NCBI GenBank assembly: GCA_016462645.1
Contig: JAEMSX010000006.1
Location: 1 to 64,000 of the forward strand
DNA from: Thermoleophilaceae bacterium
GTDB taxonomy: Bacteria; Actinomycetota; Thermoleophilia; Solirubrobacterales; JACPNS01
DNA length: 64,000 nucleotides
Reading direction: 5' to 3'
How positions within the stretch are numbered: the stretch's first letter is position 1; each line of letters opens with the position of its first letter. A model generated the notes under the pieces. It saw only the letters and a program-made list of their open reading frames with translations. It was not told the DNA's origin and did no database searches. This document shows positions 36,267-44,212 of the stretch, piece by piece. The position numbers and the translations under genes were made by a program.

Positions 36267-37450
36267 GGCTAACCAGGCAGAGCCGATTGCGGGTGGTCTC
36301 CAACCTCGGTCACGCGCATCGCGTGGAGCTCCTCTCTACGGTGGAGAGAAGGGTGATCACCGTTGTTCCATTGCCAGGCGGCGACGGGAAGAGTCTCGCA
36401 ACCGACATCCTCAACGCCCTCGACAGGCGTAGTTGGTCACGGGCTCTTGAGGTTCAGAAGTCCGATCCCAAACTGCGCGCGGGCTTATGGCTCCGGTCGG
36501 CCGAAATCGAGCACGTCGTAGTCCAGAACGCCGACTGGATGAATGAGGAGCAGTGGCTTTGCGCCTCTCAGCTCAGCGAAGCCTGTATTTTTTGGCTGCT
36601 TTTCGCTGAATCTGCGAGGTCGCATGTTCCTGAACGCATCGACGTCACTGAGCACGCAGCGACTGATCTCACACTTACCGTTCGGGGAGCCATCGAGCGC
36701 CCGTCGAATTCATTGGATGCCAGCTGGGCGAGGTTTCCCGATCCTCCGCGATGCGGACCCCTTGAGTTTCCGAGCGCGTGCAAACGGCATCTGTCGCGCG
36801 TCGAGCTCCCTGTGGTTCACGATGCGATGTCCGTTGGCGCGGGGATTGCGATGCGAGCCATCGCCAGTTGCAAGGGGGAGAGGGCGATCCAGGCCGCGAT
36901 CGCCGAGTTAGGCAGCGACATTTGGGCCTTCCTCGCGATGGCCCGCGGAGCGCAGCTAGCCGCACTTAAGCAGGGTTGGCGTCTCAGCTTCGATGAAGCG
37001 GCGTTCGACGCGATGTGGGCCGGAGGTTCGTGGATCACGAGGCCCGAAATTGAGATGCTTCGCGCGGTGTACGACCCGCTGTTGCCCGGCATGTACGTGC
37101 TGATGCGTGTCGGAGACTTGGACGGTGGGTCGATAGCGAAGTTGAAGTGTCGCGACTTGGAGATAAGGAAGGAACGCGTGAGCATCGGCGGCGTGCGGCT
37201 GCCGCTACCGATTGACCTAGTGTCAATCTTTAAGGCGCTCTCGATCCAACAGGGCGACGAAGCCGATGCGCCACTCTTCCGCACGCATACCGGCGACGAG
37301 ATGCTCCTGCGAAATGTGCGTCAGCGGATGAGGACATTCTGCGACAAAACGGCCCTACCGGTACCGCAAAGTCTTTCTGCGGGCCAGAGAGTTCGGTCCG
37401 CCAGGGTTCTGACCGAACTTCGGCCCTTAGAAGTGGCGGTTGCCGCGTGA
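36263..37450 (+). CDS. Novel operon protein: degenerate P-loop domain plus inactive tyrosine-recombinase-like domain
   Basis: A 395-aa protein in the place where TniQ/TnsD would be expected, but with no TniQ signature or zinc-finger cysteines. The N-terminal third has VPLPGGDGKS (residues 35-44) and VVVQNADWM (residues 85-93), reading like weakened Walker A and B strands. The C-terminal ~130 residues have the succession KLKCRDLEIRKERVSIGG, RLPLPIDL, APLFRT and a helix, like the catalytic domain of a tyrosine recombinase; but the Arg-His-Arg-Tyr residues are missing. Recombinase-like, inactive DNA-binding proteins called TnsF serve as target selectors in some Tn7-like elements, so this may choose the insertion site. 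GTG start overlaps the ATPase gene by four bases. Confidence 0.5.
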   Translation: MRLTRQSRLRVVSNLGHAHRVELLSTVERRVITVVPLPGGDGKSLATDILNALDRRSWSRALEVQKSDPKLRAGLWLRSAEIEHVVVQNADWMNEEQWLCASQLSEACIFWLLFAESARSHVPERIDVTEHAATDLTLTVRGAIERPSNSLDASWARFPDPPRCGPLEFPSACKRHLSRVELPVVHDAMSVGAGIAMRAIASCKGERAIQAAIAELGSDIWAFLAMARGAQLAALKQGWRLSFDEAAFDAMWAGGSWITRPEIEMLRAVYDPLLPGMYVLMRVGDLDGGSIAKLKCRDLEIRKERVSIGGVRLPLPIDLVSIFKALSIQQGDEADAPLFRTHTGDEMLLRNVRQRMRTFCDKTALPVPQSLSAGQRVRSARVLTELRPLEVAVAA

Positions 37451-37920
37451 CAAGCGCACCGTTGGTCACGCGACGCGCCGAGATGGGAATCGGGATCCAA
37501 GAGCTCGCCGCGCGCTCGAACATTGTCGCCGGTGCGCTCAAAGATGCTGAACGCCGCGACACTCTCGAGCATTTCACCGTGGCCCAGGTAAGACGCCTTA
37601 GCTCCGTGCTCAGCGTGGACTTGACGGACCTTCTAAGCGATCCCGCGTCCGAATGCAGCGCCGACCGGAGCGTTGATGCCCACGGCGAGGCGTCCGATGA
37701 AGCGCTCGCATTGATCATCGAGATCCACGAAGAAGAAGTGGGTACCGGCTACTGGTCCGAGGCCGCAAACTGCGACCCACCGAACGCGCAGACGGCAGAG
37801 CTGCTGAAGTCCGGTGTCTTGTGCGTCGTGAATGGGATCGCCGTATTGGACTCGCAGATCACTGAGGCTTTGGCAATCGTTGCCGACTTGCCAGCGGTTG
37901 AGCCGACTCGCAACAACTAG
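37447..37920 (+). CDS. XRE-like HTH protein, last gene of transposition operon
   Basis: A 157-aa protein. Residues ~8-62 form an XRE/Cro-type helix-turn-helix in sequence order (RRAEMGIGIQELAARSNIV, then LKDAERRDTLEHFTVAQVRRLSSVLSVDLTDLL). The remaining acidic C-terminal part is unknown. It overlaps the previous gene by four bases (GTGA), so it is made with the transposition proteins. It could be an operon repressor, the natural candidate to bind the 12-bp elements at 33137 and 33539, or a further target-selection factor. Confidence 0.6.
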   Translation: MTSAPLVTRRAEMGIGIQELAARSNIVAGALKDAERRDTLEHFTVAQVRRLSSVLSVDLTDLLSDPASECSADRSVDAHGEASDEALALIIEIHEEEVGTGYWSEAANCDPPNAQTAELLKSGVLCVVNGIAVLDSQITEALAIVADLPAVEPTRNN

Positions 37921-37983
37921 CCCAGGAAGATCGCCGGCAAAGTCCTTAGAACGCCGCTGAGCGCGCGAAACTCTGGCCCCAAA

Positions 37984-38056
37984 GGATTCTCACTGCCTTG
38001 AACTTGCGAATTCTCATCGCGGTGAACTTTCCGGCTCATCGAGGTGACACCCGACA
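37984..38056 (-). repeat. Right transposon end with three site repeats
   Basis: The terminal CCGACA (38051-38056) is the inverse of the left TGTCGG. Inside it three copies of the site motif, inverted relative to the left end, have cores TCTCAC at 37988, TCTCAT at 38012 and GCTCAT at 38034, spaced 24 and 22 bases. Read inward they align well with the left end, including the GAAA step after each core. Confidence 0.85.
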
Positions 38057-38061
38057 ACACC
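38057..38061. repeat. Target-site duplication, right copy (ACACC)
   Basis: Identical to 23642-23646, immediately outside the right terminus. Joining the flanks at this 5-mer restores an uninterrupted intergenic sequence. Confidence 0.85.
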
Positions 38062-38546
38062 GCCGACAGCAGGATGTCCATATTTTCGTGCAATGCACGA
38101 TAATTGACGTTATGTGAACTTCTCAGAAACGACGCAGACTTACGGCATCCGCCGTTACAGGCGGCCAAGGACAGCCCGACCCTTCGCCTCATCGCGAAAG
38201 TGGATCAATTCGGGAGGAACGACCGCAGTCGCCGGGAGCGGCTACCGCATTCCAACTCTGAAGACCTCGAAGAGCACCAGAGCTGAAACTGCAAACTGAT
38301 CGATCACACGCAGCAGCGCAACAACCAGGTTGATCCCTGTGCTGCCGCGCCGGGCGCCTCAGAAGCATCCATCAAACGTTGGTCCGCACATCGGTCACAC
38401 GACACTCTGGGCCGCCAAGTACGTCTTACAAGGTGTAGCCGCTGACGCGGAGCGAGCGATCACGTGCGCTCACCTCTGTTCAACGGGCGTCTACACCCCC
38501 CCCTGTCACGACCCGAAACATTTCTATACAACACCTGACATATTCC
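38062..38546. other. Intergenic region right of transposon, with 15-bp palindrome
   Basis: 485 bases between the transposon and the PAS kinase gene. A palindrome TCGTGCA-A-TGCACGA lies at 38086-38100. A second CCGACA occurs at 38063-38068 without accompanying site motifs. Short forward frames (for example 38114-38299) have no recognisable similarity. The region probably carries the kinase promoter; no RNA gene or riboswitch was recognised. Confidence 0.4.
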
Positions 38547-40238
38547 GTGAAGCGCGTTGACGGCGGCGACGACCCGCGGCCTTCGAGCGCCCTGCACGGT
38601 CGCGGATATTTCTTCGAGACGCTCCCCGGGCTGTACCTCCTCGTCGATCCCGACCTGAAGATTCTCGACGCGACCGACGCGTATCTGGCTGCGACGATGA
38701 CCAGGCGCGACGAGATCGTCGGCCGCGGTCTGTTTGACGTCTTTCCCGAGAATCCTGACGATGCAGGCGCGACAGGAGAGAACAATCTACGCAGGTCAAT
38801 GGAGCGCGTGAAGCGCACGCTCAAGCCTGATTCGATGGCGGTCCAGAAATACGACGTGCGAACCCCGGCCGAGGACGGTGGCCAGTATGAAACGCGGTAC
38901 TGGAGTCCAATCAACACCCCAGTCGTCGGTGAAGACGGAACGCTTTCGCACATCGTTCTTCAGGTCGAGGACGTCACGGACTTCGTGGACTTCCGCGCCG
39001 AGTCCGACGAGCAGAGGGTCGACAATCGGCAATTGCGCGGCGAAGTCGAGTCGATGCAGGCGGAGATCCTTCGTCGCTCCGCAGAGCTTCACGAGGCCAA
39101 TGTCCGCCTTCGCGCTGCGAACGAGGCCAAGAACCTGTTCTTGGGCCGTATGAGCCACGAACTGCGCTCACCGTTGACGGCGGTGATCGGGTACAGCGAG
39201 TTGCTCGAGCTTGACGCTGCGCCGGGGAGTGAGGAAATGGAGTCCGCGGGCGCGATCTTCCGGGCGGGCGCACATCTGCTTGAGCTGATCAATGAGGTCC
39301 TTGACATCTCCCAGGTCGAATCCGGGCAGATGACGATGTCGATCGAGCCGACGGCCCTGGACAACGCCTTGGTGTCAGCGGTCGAACTGATGCGGCCCTT
39401 CGCGGCCGGTCACGGCATAACGCTCGACCTCCCGGAACGCCCTTCCGCGCTGTATGTCAAAGCCGACCCCCAACGCCTGACACAGGTCATCGTCAATCTC
39501 GTCTCCAATGCGATCAAGTACAACGCGCCGCATGGCCGCGTCAAGATCCGAGTAACCGAGTCGAGTGAGAAACGGGCGTGCATATCCATCGCTGACACCG
39601 GACACGGGATTCCGGTGGAGAGCCTCGTGAAGCTCTTTGAGCCATTTGAACGACTCGGAGCCGAAGCGACGGAGATCCAAGGCACCGGCCTTGGTCTCTC
39701 ACTCTCTCGCAGCTTGCTCGAGCGGATGGGGGGAACGATCCATGTGGAGAGCAAGGTGGGCGTGGGAAGCACATTCTCGGTCGAACTCACCAAGGTGGAG
39801 CCACAGCTCCTTGAGGATACCGAGGTAGCGAAGGCCCCCGAACTGTCGATGCTTGAGTATCCCGAACCACGAAAGCTTCTGTACATCGAAGACACAGCCG
39901 CGAATCTACGGCTGGTCGAGCGAGTTCTTGAGCGCCGTCCTCAGGTGACGGTGCTTCCGGCCATGCTGGGCGGACTCGGCGTGGATCTTGCGCGCGAACA
40001 CAAGCCAGATCTCATTCTCCTCGATCTTCATCTGCCTGATGTCAACGGCACCGAAGTACTCGCGCGCCTGAAGGCCGATCCATCCACCGAGGAGATTCCG
40101 GTCGTGATTCTCAGTGCCGACGCCACCAGCCGCCAGAACGCTGAAGTACTCGCGCTCGGCGCCGACTCCTACCTGACCAAACCCATTCGCATCGCCGACT
40201 TGCTGAGCACTGTCGACAGCTACCTGCTCCCTGCCTAA
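38547..40238 (+). CDS. PAS hybrid histidine kinase with receiver domain
   Basis: A 563-aa cytosolic hybrid kinase. A PAS domain spans about residues 20-145 (FFETLPGLYLLVDPDLKIL). After a coiled coil the HisKA domain has the phospho-acceptor in MSHELRSPLTAVIGY. The ATPase boxes are IVNLVSNAIKYN (N), IADTGHGIP (G1) and GTGLGLSLSR (G2). A C-terminal receiver domain carries the acceptor Asp in LILLDLHLPDVNG and the Lys in LTKPIRI. No membrane segment is seen, so the signal is internal. It begins with GTG without a clear ribosome site; the output regulator is not adjacent. Confidence 0.92.
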   Translation: MKRVDGGDDPRPSSALHGRGYFFETLPGLYLLVDPDLKILDATDAYLAATMTRRDEIVGRGLFDVFPENPDDAGATGENNLRRSMERVKRTLKPDSMAVQKYDVRTPAEDGGQYETRYWSPINTPVVGEDGTLSHIVLQVEDVTDFVDFRAESDEQRVDNRQLRGEVESMQAEILRRSAELHEANVRLRAANEAKNLFLGRMSHELRSPLTAVIGYSELLELDAAPGSEEMESAGAIFRAGAHLLELINEVLDISQVESGQMTMSIEPTALDNALVSAVELMRPFAAGHGITLDLPERPSALYVKADPQRLTQVIVNLVSNAIKYNAPHGRVKIRVTESSEKRACISIADTGHGIPVESLVKLFEPFERLGAEATEIQGTGLGLSLSRSLLERMGGTIHVESKVGVGSTFSVELTKVEPQLLEDTEVAKAPELSMLEYPEPRKLLYIEDTAANLRLVERVLERRPQVTVLPAMLGGLGVDLAREHKPDLILLDLHLPDVNGTEVLARLKADPSTEEIPVVILSADATSRQNAEVLALGADSYLTKPIRIADLLSTVDSYLLPA

Positions 40239-40316
40239 CCCGCCCGGGCGGCGCTCCTCGCCGGACGATGCACGAACGTCGGACTGGTGAGCCGTGAGAT
40301 CTGTACTGTCTCGCCG

Positions 40317-41237
40317 ATGAATCTGGTCCACCGAATCAACTCTGGTCGGGGCGAATTTTTGCTTTTTGCGCTCACTCCGCCGACTCTCGCGACGGATCGC
40401 GAACGCGCCCAGGAGATCGCAAACGCAACGATCGCGCGCCTCGAGCCGCTTGATCTCGACGGCGTGATCCTTTACGACATCGACGACGAGAGCGAACGGA
40501 ATCCGGCGGAGCGGCCGTTTCCGTTCACACCGACGATCGACCCGGCGAATTACCTGGCCGATTATTTTGGCGTCTGGCCGACGCCCGTGATCGTGTATCG
40601 CGCCGTCAGCAAATACGCTCCGACGGAGCTCCGAGCCTGGCTCTCGGATCAAGATCCCGAACGGATCCTGACCGTGCTTGTCGGAGCCCCCTCAAGCGCC
40701 AAAACGGGTCGAACGTCGCTCGCCGAAGCCCAGGAGTTACGCCGCGAGGCCAATCCGTCGATGCTCCTGGGCGGCGTGGCGATTCCTGAGCGTCACACTC
40801 GCCGCGACGACGAGCATCTCCGTCTGCTTGCCAAGCAGGACGCGGGTTGCCGGTTCTTCGTGACTCAGGTCGTCTACGACATCAACGCAGCGAAAAACCT
40901 CGTCTCTGACTATCACTACGAGTGCCAGACGCGAGGCACGTCGCCGGCGCCCCTCGTCTTCACGTTTTCGGCGTGCGGTTCGATGAAGACGCTGAGTTTT
41001 CTTCGCTGGCTCGGCGTCGACGTGCCTCGCTGGATTGAAAACGACCTCGCGCATGCCACCGATCCACTTGAAGCTTCGTATCACCAGGCCCTCGCGAACG
41101 CCGCGGATCTGATCGAATTCTGCCGCAAGCTCGACATGCCCTTCGGAATCAACGTCGAGAGCGTGTCGAGCCGGCGAGTCGAGATCGAAGCCTCGGTGCG
41201 ACTCGCAGAACAGCTGCGGATGCAGCTGCGGCGATAG
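40317..41237 (+). CDS. Methylenetetrahydrofolate reductase-like protein
   Basis: A 306-aa protein with the fold pattern of MetF-type flavoproteins: an early FALTPPTL strand, VLVGAPSS, GGVAIPERHTRRDDEHLRLLAKQDAGCRFFVTQVVYD (the conserved phosphate/folate region) and a C-terminal FGINVESVSSRR. MetF reduces methylene-THF to methyl-THF. This version is divergent, so a related C1 role is inferred rather than proven. ATG 40317 is preferred; GTG 40287 would add ten residues. Confidence 0.65.
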   Translation: MNLVHRINSGRGEFLLFALTPPTLATDRERAQEIANATIARLEPLDLDGVILYDIDDESERNPAERPFPFTPTIDPANYLADYFGVWPTPVIVYRAVSKYAPTELRAWLSDQDPERILTVLVGAPSSAKTGRTSLAEAQELRREANPSMLLGGVAIPERHTRRDDEHLRLLAKQDAGCRFFVTQVVYDINAAKNLVSDYHYECQTRGTSPAPLVFTFSACGSMKTLSFLRWLGVDVPRWIENDLAHATDPLEASYHQALANAADLIEFCRKLDMPFGINVESVSSRRVEIEASVRLAEQLRMQLRR

Positions 41238-41257
41238 CGCGCGCCTTCTCCCGTAGC

Positions 41258-41857
41258 TCAGGTTCCAGGCGGTAGCGCGGCGATGAACGGAAGGTGTCCG
41301 GTGTAGTTCACCAGGCACGCATTCCATGTGCCCGACTCGCAGCTGCTGCTCCCAGCGCGTTTGAGTGCGTAGACGTTCGCCTGCGCAACGCCGGCGTTGG
41401 CGTACGCCCGGAAGTCCGTCGTCGAGTCGCCGTATGCGTACTTCACTTCCGGAGTTCCGACTTCGATCTTCGCCAACGCAGAAGTCTTGTATTTGACCGT
41501 TGCGCTGTCCGAGATCAGCAACGATGACGACATGTAAAGCGGCTGGTCCGGAAAACCGTTGAGCGCAAGCCACGCCCGCGTATAGAGCTCCTGCACCGGC
41601 TTCCAGCGCGCCGTCAGGTAGACAACCGCGTAGCCCTTTGCCTTGTACGCCTTCACGGCATCGACGGCGCCGGGATGCGGCGTGTTGGACAACGTGTCGC
41701 TTGTGAGCGTCCCGTCGATGTCGAACACGACCACGTCGTTGCCGGCGGCCGATGCGCTTCCGGCGGCCACTCCGATCGTTGCGAACGCGGCAACGATCGT
41801 CACTGCGATCACGAGAACAAACGCACGCGGATTCGTACGCAAGCGTTGGTCAAACAT
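41258..41857 (-). CDS. Secreted HAD-family phosphatase
   Basis: A 199-aa exported HAD phosphatase. A signal peptide or anchor (FVLVIAVTIVAAFATIGVAAG, ending ASAA) is followed by the nucleophile motif VVVFDIDGTLTSD, the Thr motif VVYLTARWKP and the acidic motif YGDSTTDF. The arrangement resembles lipin/LNS2 or acid-phosphatase-type HAD proteins that act on lipids or sugars outside the membrane. ATG 41857 has a GAGGGGGA ribosome site; an earlier in-frame start is unlikely. Confidence 0.75.
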   Translation of the reverse strand: MFDQRLRTNPRAFVLVIAVTIVAAFATIGVAAGSASAAGNDVVVFDIDGTLTSDTLSNTPHPGAVDAVKAYKAKGYAVVYLTARWKPVQELYTRAWLALNGFPDQPLYMSSSLLISDSATVKYKTSALAKIEVGTPEVKYAYGDSTTDFRAYANAGVAQANVYALKRAGSSSCESGTWNACLVNYTGHLPFIAALPPGT

Positions 41858-41931
41858 AGTCTCCCCCTCTGGATTGCGGCCGGCCAGCGCCGACCTGGCG
41901 AGCATGGTACCGAATGGTACTTCGATGGCGC

Positions 41932-42369
41932 TCAGGGGAGTTTCTCCGCCAGCTCGACGATGATTCCAGCCGGCCCGCGGACGTAACAGAGCTTGTAGGT
42001 GCTCTCGTATTCATAGAGCTCACCGATGAGGTCGAATCCTTGCTCGCGCACCACGGCGACAGAGGCCTCGATGTCATCGACGGCGAACAGGATGTGACGG
42101 AGGCCCGGTGCGTTTGACGGCTCAGTCCCCTCCCCACCTTCATACCGCGGTGAGTTGAACTTCACCAACTCCAGCTTGCAGAGTCCGTCGGGAGTCTTGA
42201 GGATCGCGATGTCCGCGCGGACGTGCTCGAGACCGATGATGCGCCCCACCCAGTCGCCCTCGACCGGACCCTCGCCGTCTGACTCGAATCCGAGCGCCGT
42301 GAAGAATCTGATCGCCTCGTCGAAGTCGTCGACAACGATCCCCACATGCTCGATATGCCGAATACCCAT
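41932..42369 (-). CDS. VOC-family protein (methylmalonyl-CoA epimerase/glyoxalase-like)
   Basis: A 145-aa two-module VOC protein. Module 1 starts IRHIEHVGIVVDDFDEAIRFF and module 2 RHILFAVDDIEASVAVVREQGF. The metal-ligand pattern His...Glu (HVGIV, KLELVKF, RHILFAV, GIIVELAE) is complete, so it is probably an active metalloenzyme. Epimerase versus lyase cannot be told by eye. The ATG at 42369 gives the family-like start; an in-frame ATG lies three codons earlier. Confidence 0.75.
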   Translation of the reverse strand: MGIRHIEHVGIVVDDFDEAIRFFTALGFESDGEGPVEGDWVGRIIGLEHVRADIAILKTPDGLCKLELVKFNSPRYEGGEGTEPSNAPGLRHILFAVDDIEASVAVVREQGFDLIGELYEYESTYKLCYVRGPAGIIVELAEKLP

Positions 42370-42413
42370 GCGACCCACGGTACCGGCGCGGGCTCCTCAT
42401 ACACTGCGTTCTG

Positions 42414-42635
42414 ATGAGCTCGAGACGCACTCTCACGCCCGCCCAAAAGAGGCTCGCGATCGCCTTGGCTGCAGTGGAGTTCACCGCAAAGCTCCTCGCG
42501 CTGCGCGACATTCGCAACCGCCCGGCGGACCAGATCCGCGGCTCCAAGCGCATGTGGCGCATGGCACTCATCGTGAACTTCTTCGGCCCGGCCGGATATT
42601 TCCTGTTCGGCCGCCGGCGTCCGGAAGCTGCCTGA
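42414..42635 (+). CDS. PLDc_N-like small membrane protein
   Basis: A 73-aa protein with a first helix (LAIALAAVEFTAKLLALRDI) and a second (MWRMALIVNFFGPAGYFLFGRRR). The W...N-x-x-G-x-x-x-Y-x-x-x-GRR ending is the phospholipase D N-terminal (PLDc_N) pattern found in small actinobacterial membrane proteins. Role unknown. Its stop codon lies inside the hairpin at 42631-42650. Confidence 0.65.
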   Translation: MSSRRTLTPAQKRLAIALAAVEFTAKLLALRDIRNRPADQIRGSKRMWRMALIVNFFGPAGYFLFGRRRPEAA

Positions 42636-42650
42636 CCCGGTCGGGTCAGG
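42631..42650. terminator. Symmetric hairpin holding two convergent stop codons
   Basis: CCTGACCC (42631-42638) pairs with GGGTCAGG (42643-42650) over a GGTC loop. The TGA at 42633-42635 stops the forward gene and the reverse complement of TCA at 42646-42648 stops the reverse gene. A bidirectional terminator role is likely, though no U-tract follows. Confidence 0.5.
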
Positions 42651-42948
42651 AGTCCCGCCTACGCCTCCTGGCCCCCGTCGCGGCCCAGTGAGCGGCGAGT
42701 CCGATACCCCATCCGAAGAGCACGAAGACGAACCAGGGGAAACTCGTTCCGTCACCGAACTGCCACACGGTCGCCCAGATCGCGATCAGCAGCACGTTGA
42801 CGGCGATGAACACCGTTGAGTGAACGCTGAAGGCGTACCGGTTGCCGTCGGACAGCTTCTGCTTGCGACGCGCATTCCTGGCTGCGCGCTTCTCCTGTTC
42901 TGCTGTTTCGACTCGCTCGACGGCGCGAGCGAAGGGATCGTCATGCAT
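42646..42948 (-). CDS. 2TM-domain protein, 100 aa
   Basis: A 100-aa protein: an acidic/basic coiled-coil-like N-terminus (AVERVETAEQEKRAARNARRKQKL), then two membrane helices (FIAVNVLLIAIWATVW and FVFVLFGWGIGLAAHW) and a basic tail, the 2TM layout. ATG 42948 lies inside the 3' end of the upstream PadR gene (8-base overlap), so the pair is coupled and the regulator probably controls it. Confidence 0.75.
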   Translation of the reverse strand: MHDDPFARAVERVETAEQEKRAARNARRKQKLSDGNRYAFSVHSTVFIAVNVLLIAIWATVWQFGDGTSFPWFVFVLFGWGIGLAAHWAATGARRRRRDS

Positions 42949-43417
42949 GTTGCCTCCGTTTTCTTTGACTTCGGGTGCGTTCGTTTTCAAGATCTTCAAT
43001 CTCACCAGCAGCTGCCGCGAGGATCTCCGCGACGGCCGCTGTGTCGACGCGTCCGGCAAGCGGCGCCAAGCGGACTTTGAACTGCGTCAGGAGCGACTCG
43101 AGTGAGTCGTCTTCGGCGAGCTTCACGTGTAGTCGCAGCTCCAGGCTCGCAAGCTGCTCGGCGCGGTCTTCGAGCGCGCGCTCACCGAGCGGGGTGATGC
43201 TGTACACCGTGCGGTCGCTCTCTGAACGTCCGTGGATCAGTCCCTCGGTCTGTAGCGCCTCGATCGCGGGATACACACTCCCTGGAGATGCGCGATAGCG
43301 CGGACCGAAAAGGCGCGTGAGTTCCGACATGATCTCGTATCCATGGCGAGGCGATCGCGCAACCAGCGCGAGGAGCACGAGCGGCAGCTCTCCGTGTCTG
43401 AAGAATCGACGTGACAT
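42941..43417 (-). CDS. PadR-family transcriptional regulator
   Basis: A 158-aa PadR protein. The winged helix contains LVLLALVARSPRHGYEIMSEL and SPGSVYPAIEALQTEGLI, with SDRTVYSITPLG in the wing. The C-terminal helices are the dimer part. It overlaps the start of the 2TM gene by 8 bases and probably autoregulates this two-gene unit; such units commonly respond to membrane-active compounds, which is family knowledge only. Its start is 9 bases downstream of the cyclase gene. Confidence 0.88.
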   Translation of the reverse strand: MSRRFFRHGELPLVLLALVARSPRHGYEIMSELTRLFGPRYRASPGSVYPAIEALQTEGLIHGRSESDRTVYSITPLGERALEDRAEQLASLELRLHVKLAEDDSLESLLTQFKVRLAPLAGRVDTAAVAEILAAAAGEIEDLENERTRSQRKRRQHA

Positions 43418-43426
43418 CTCCTGCCC

Positions 43427-44203
43427 CTACGCCGCCGATCCTGCGACTGCGGCGTCCCACCGCAGAATTGACGTCTCGACCGGCTCGGGCAAGCCCTTCA
43501 GGAACAAAATCCCGATTGGTTCGAGCGAATCCTGGAACCCGTCACCGACCAGCGCGCAGGTCGGTTCCGAAATCAGGGTCTGCCCCGACCCCGCGCAGTC
43601 GCAGAGGCGCCTTGCGGTGATCACAGTCGACCCGAAGTAGTCGTCCCCGTCCCGGAGCAGTTCGCCGGCGTGCACTCCGACGCGAAGTCCGAGCTCGTCG
43701 TCGTCCTCCGCGACCAGCTGCTGCATCGTGCTCGCGCAGTCTGCCGCGCGCGCGGCCTGGCCGAAGATCACCATCAGACCGTCGCCAAGGCTCTTGACCT
43801 CTCTCCCCCCGGTCCTGGCGATCGCCTCGCGCAGCAGCGCAAAGTGGCGTTGGCGCGTCTCGTGAGCATCGACCTCGCCGAGTTCTCCGATCAGTTCCGT
43901 GGAACCGACGATGTCAGTGAAGAGCACCGCGGCCGAGGACGAGTATCGCCCGTTGGCCTCGAGTGTTGCGAGGCCTGTCGCGCTCGTCCGGTAGAGCGTC
44001 TCTGCCCCATCGGTCGTGGACGTGACGAGTCCTTCCGACGCGAGGATCGCCAATGCGTCCGAGAGTCGGCGATCGACTCTGGCGAGAGGTCGACCGCGCC
44101 GCTGCTGCTTTGCGATCTGTCCCGCGCTGCACGCGCCGAGGCACGCGATCTCCATGACTTCGAGCAGGAGATCTGCGGTGGATGTGTTTCGGGAAGTGTT
44201 CAT
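43427..44203 (-). CDS. Class III nucleotidyl cyclase with N-terminal winged helix
   Basis: A 258-aa protein. Residues ~10-85 form a winged-helix-like domain (ARVDRRLSDALAILASEGLVTST, LYRTSATGLATLE). The cyclase homology domain follows: AVLFTDIVGSTELIG (metal Asp), VKSLGDGLMVIFG (second metal Asp) and GVHAGELLRDGDDYFGSTV with TARRL. The nucleotide-specificity positions do not settle cAMP against another product. A DNA-binding/cyclase fusion is unusual and could link transcription to nucleotide synthesis. ATG 44203; four phased TTACGAAAC-type repeats lie just upstream and may be its own operator. Confidence 0.82.
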   Translation of the reverse strand: MNTSRNTSTADLLLEVMEIACLGACSAGQIAKQQRRGRPLARVDRRLSDALAILASEGLVTSTTDGAETLYRTSATGLATLEANGRYSSSAAVLFTDIVGSTELIGELGEVDAHETRQRHFALLREAIARTGGREVKSLGDGLMVIFGQAARAADCASTMQQLVAEDDDELGLRVGVHAGELLRDGDDYFGSTVITARRLCDCAGSGQTLISEPTCALVGDGFQDSLEPIGILFLKGLPEPVETSILRWDAAVAGSAA

Positions 44204-44212
44204 AGACAAGCG

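Larger units (their letters stand above)
23647..38056. mobile_element. Complete Tn7/Tn5053-like transposon, 14,410 bp
   Basis: The element is bounded by TGTCGG inverted termini, three transposase-site-like repeats at each end and a 5-bp duplication ACACC. Its right-hand operon (33560-37920) encodes a TnsA-like nuclease, a DD(35)E transposase, an AAA ATPase, a recombinase-like protein and an HTH protein. A serine resolvase (30803-31423) is also carried, as in Tn5053/Tn402. Cargo runs from 23735 to about 33416. It sits between a secreted-protein gene and a PAS kinase gene, in an intergenic site. No TniQ/TnsD homologue was recognised. All operon genes are intact, so it may be active. Confidence 0.9.

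Noticed and set aside
36263..37450. Calling the fourth operon gene TniQ/TnsD from position alone
   Set aside because: No TniQ signature or zinc-finger cysteines were seen, and the C-terminal part looks recombinase-like.
38063..38068. Second CCGACA as an alternative right terminus
   Set aside because: The site-to-terminus distance would be wrong and no matching 5-bp duplication results.
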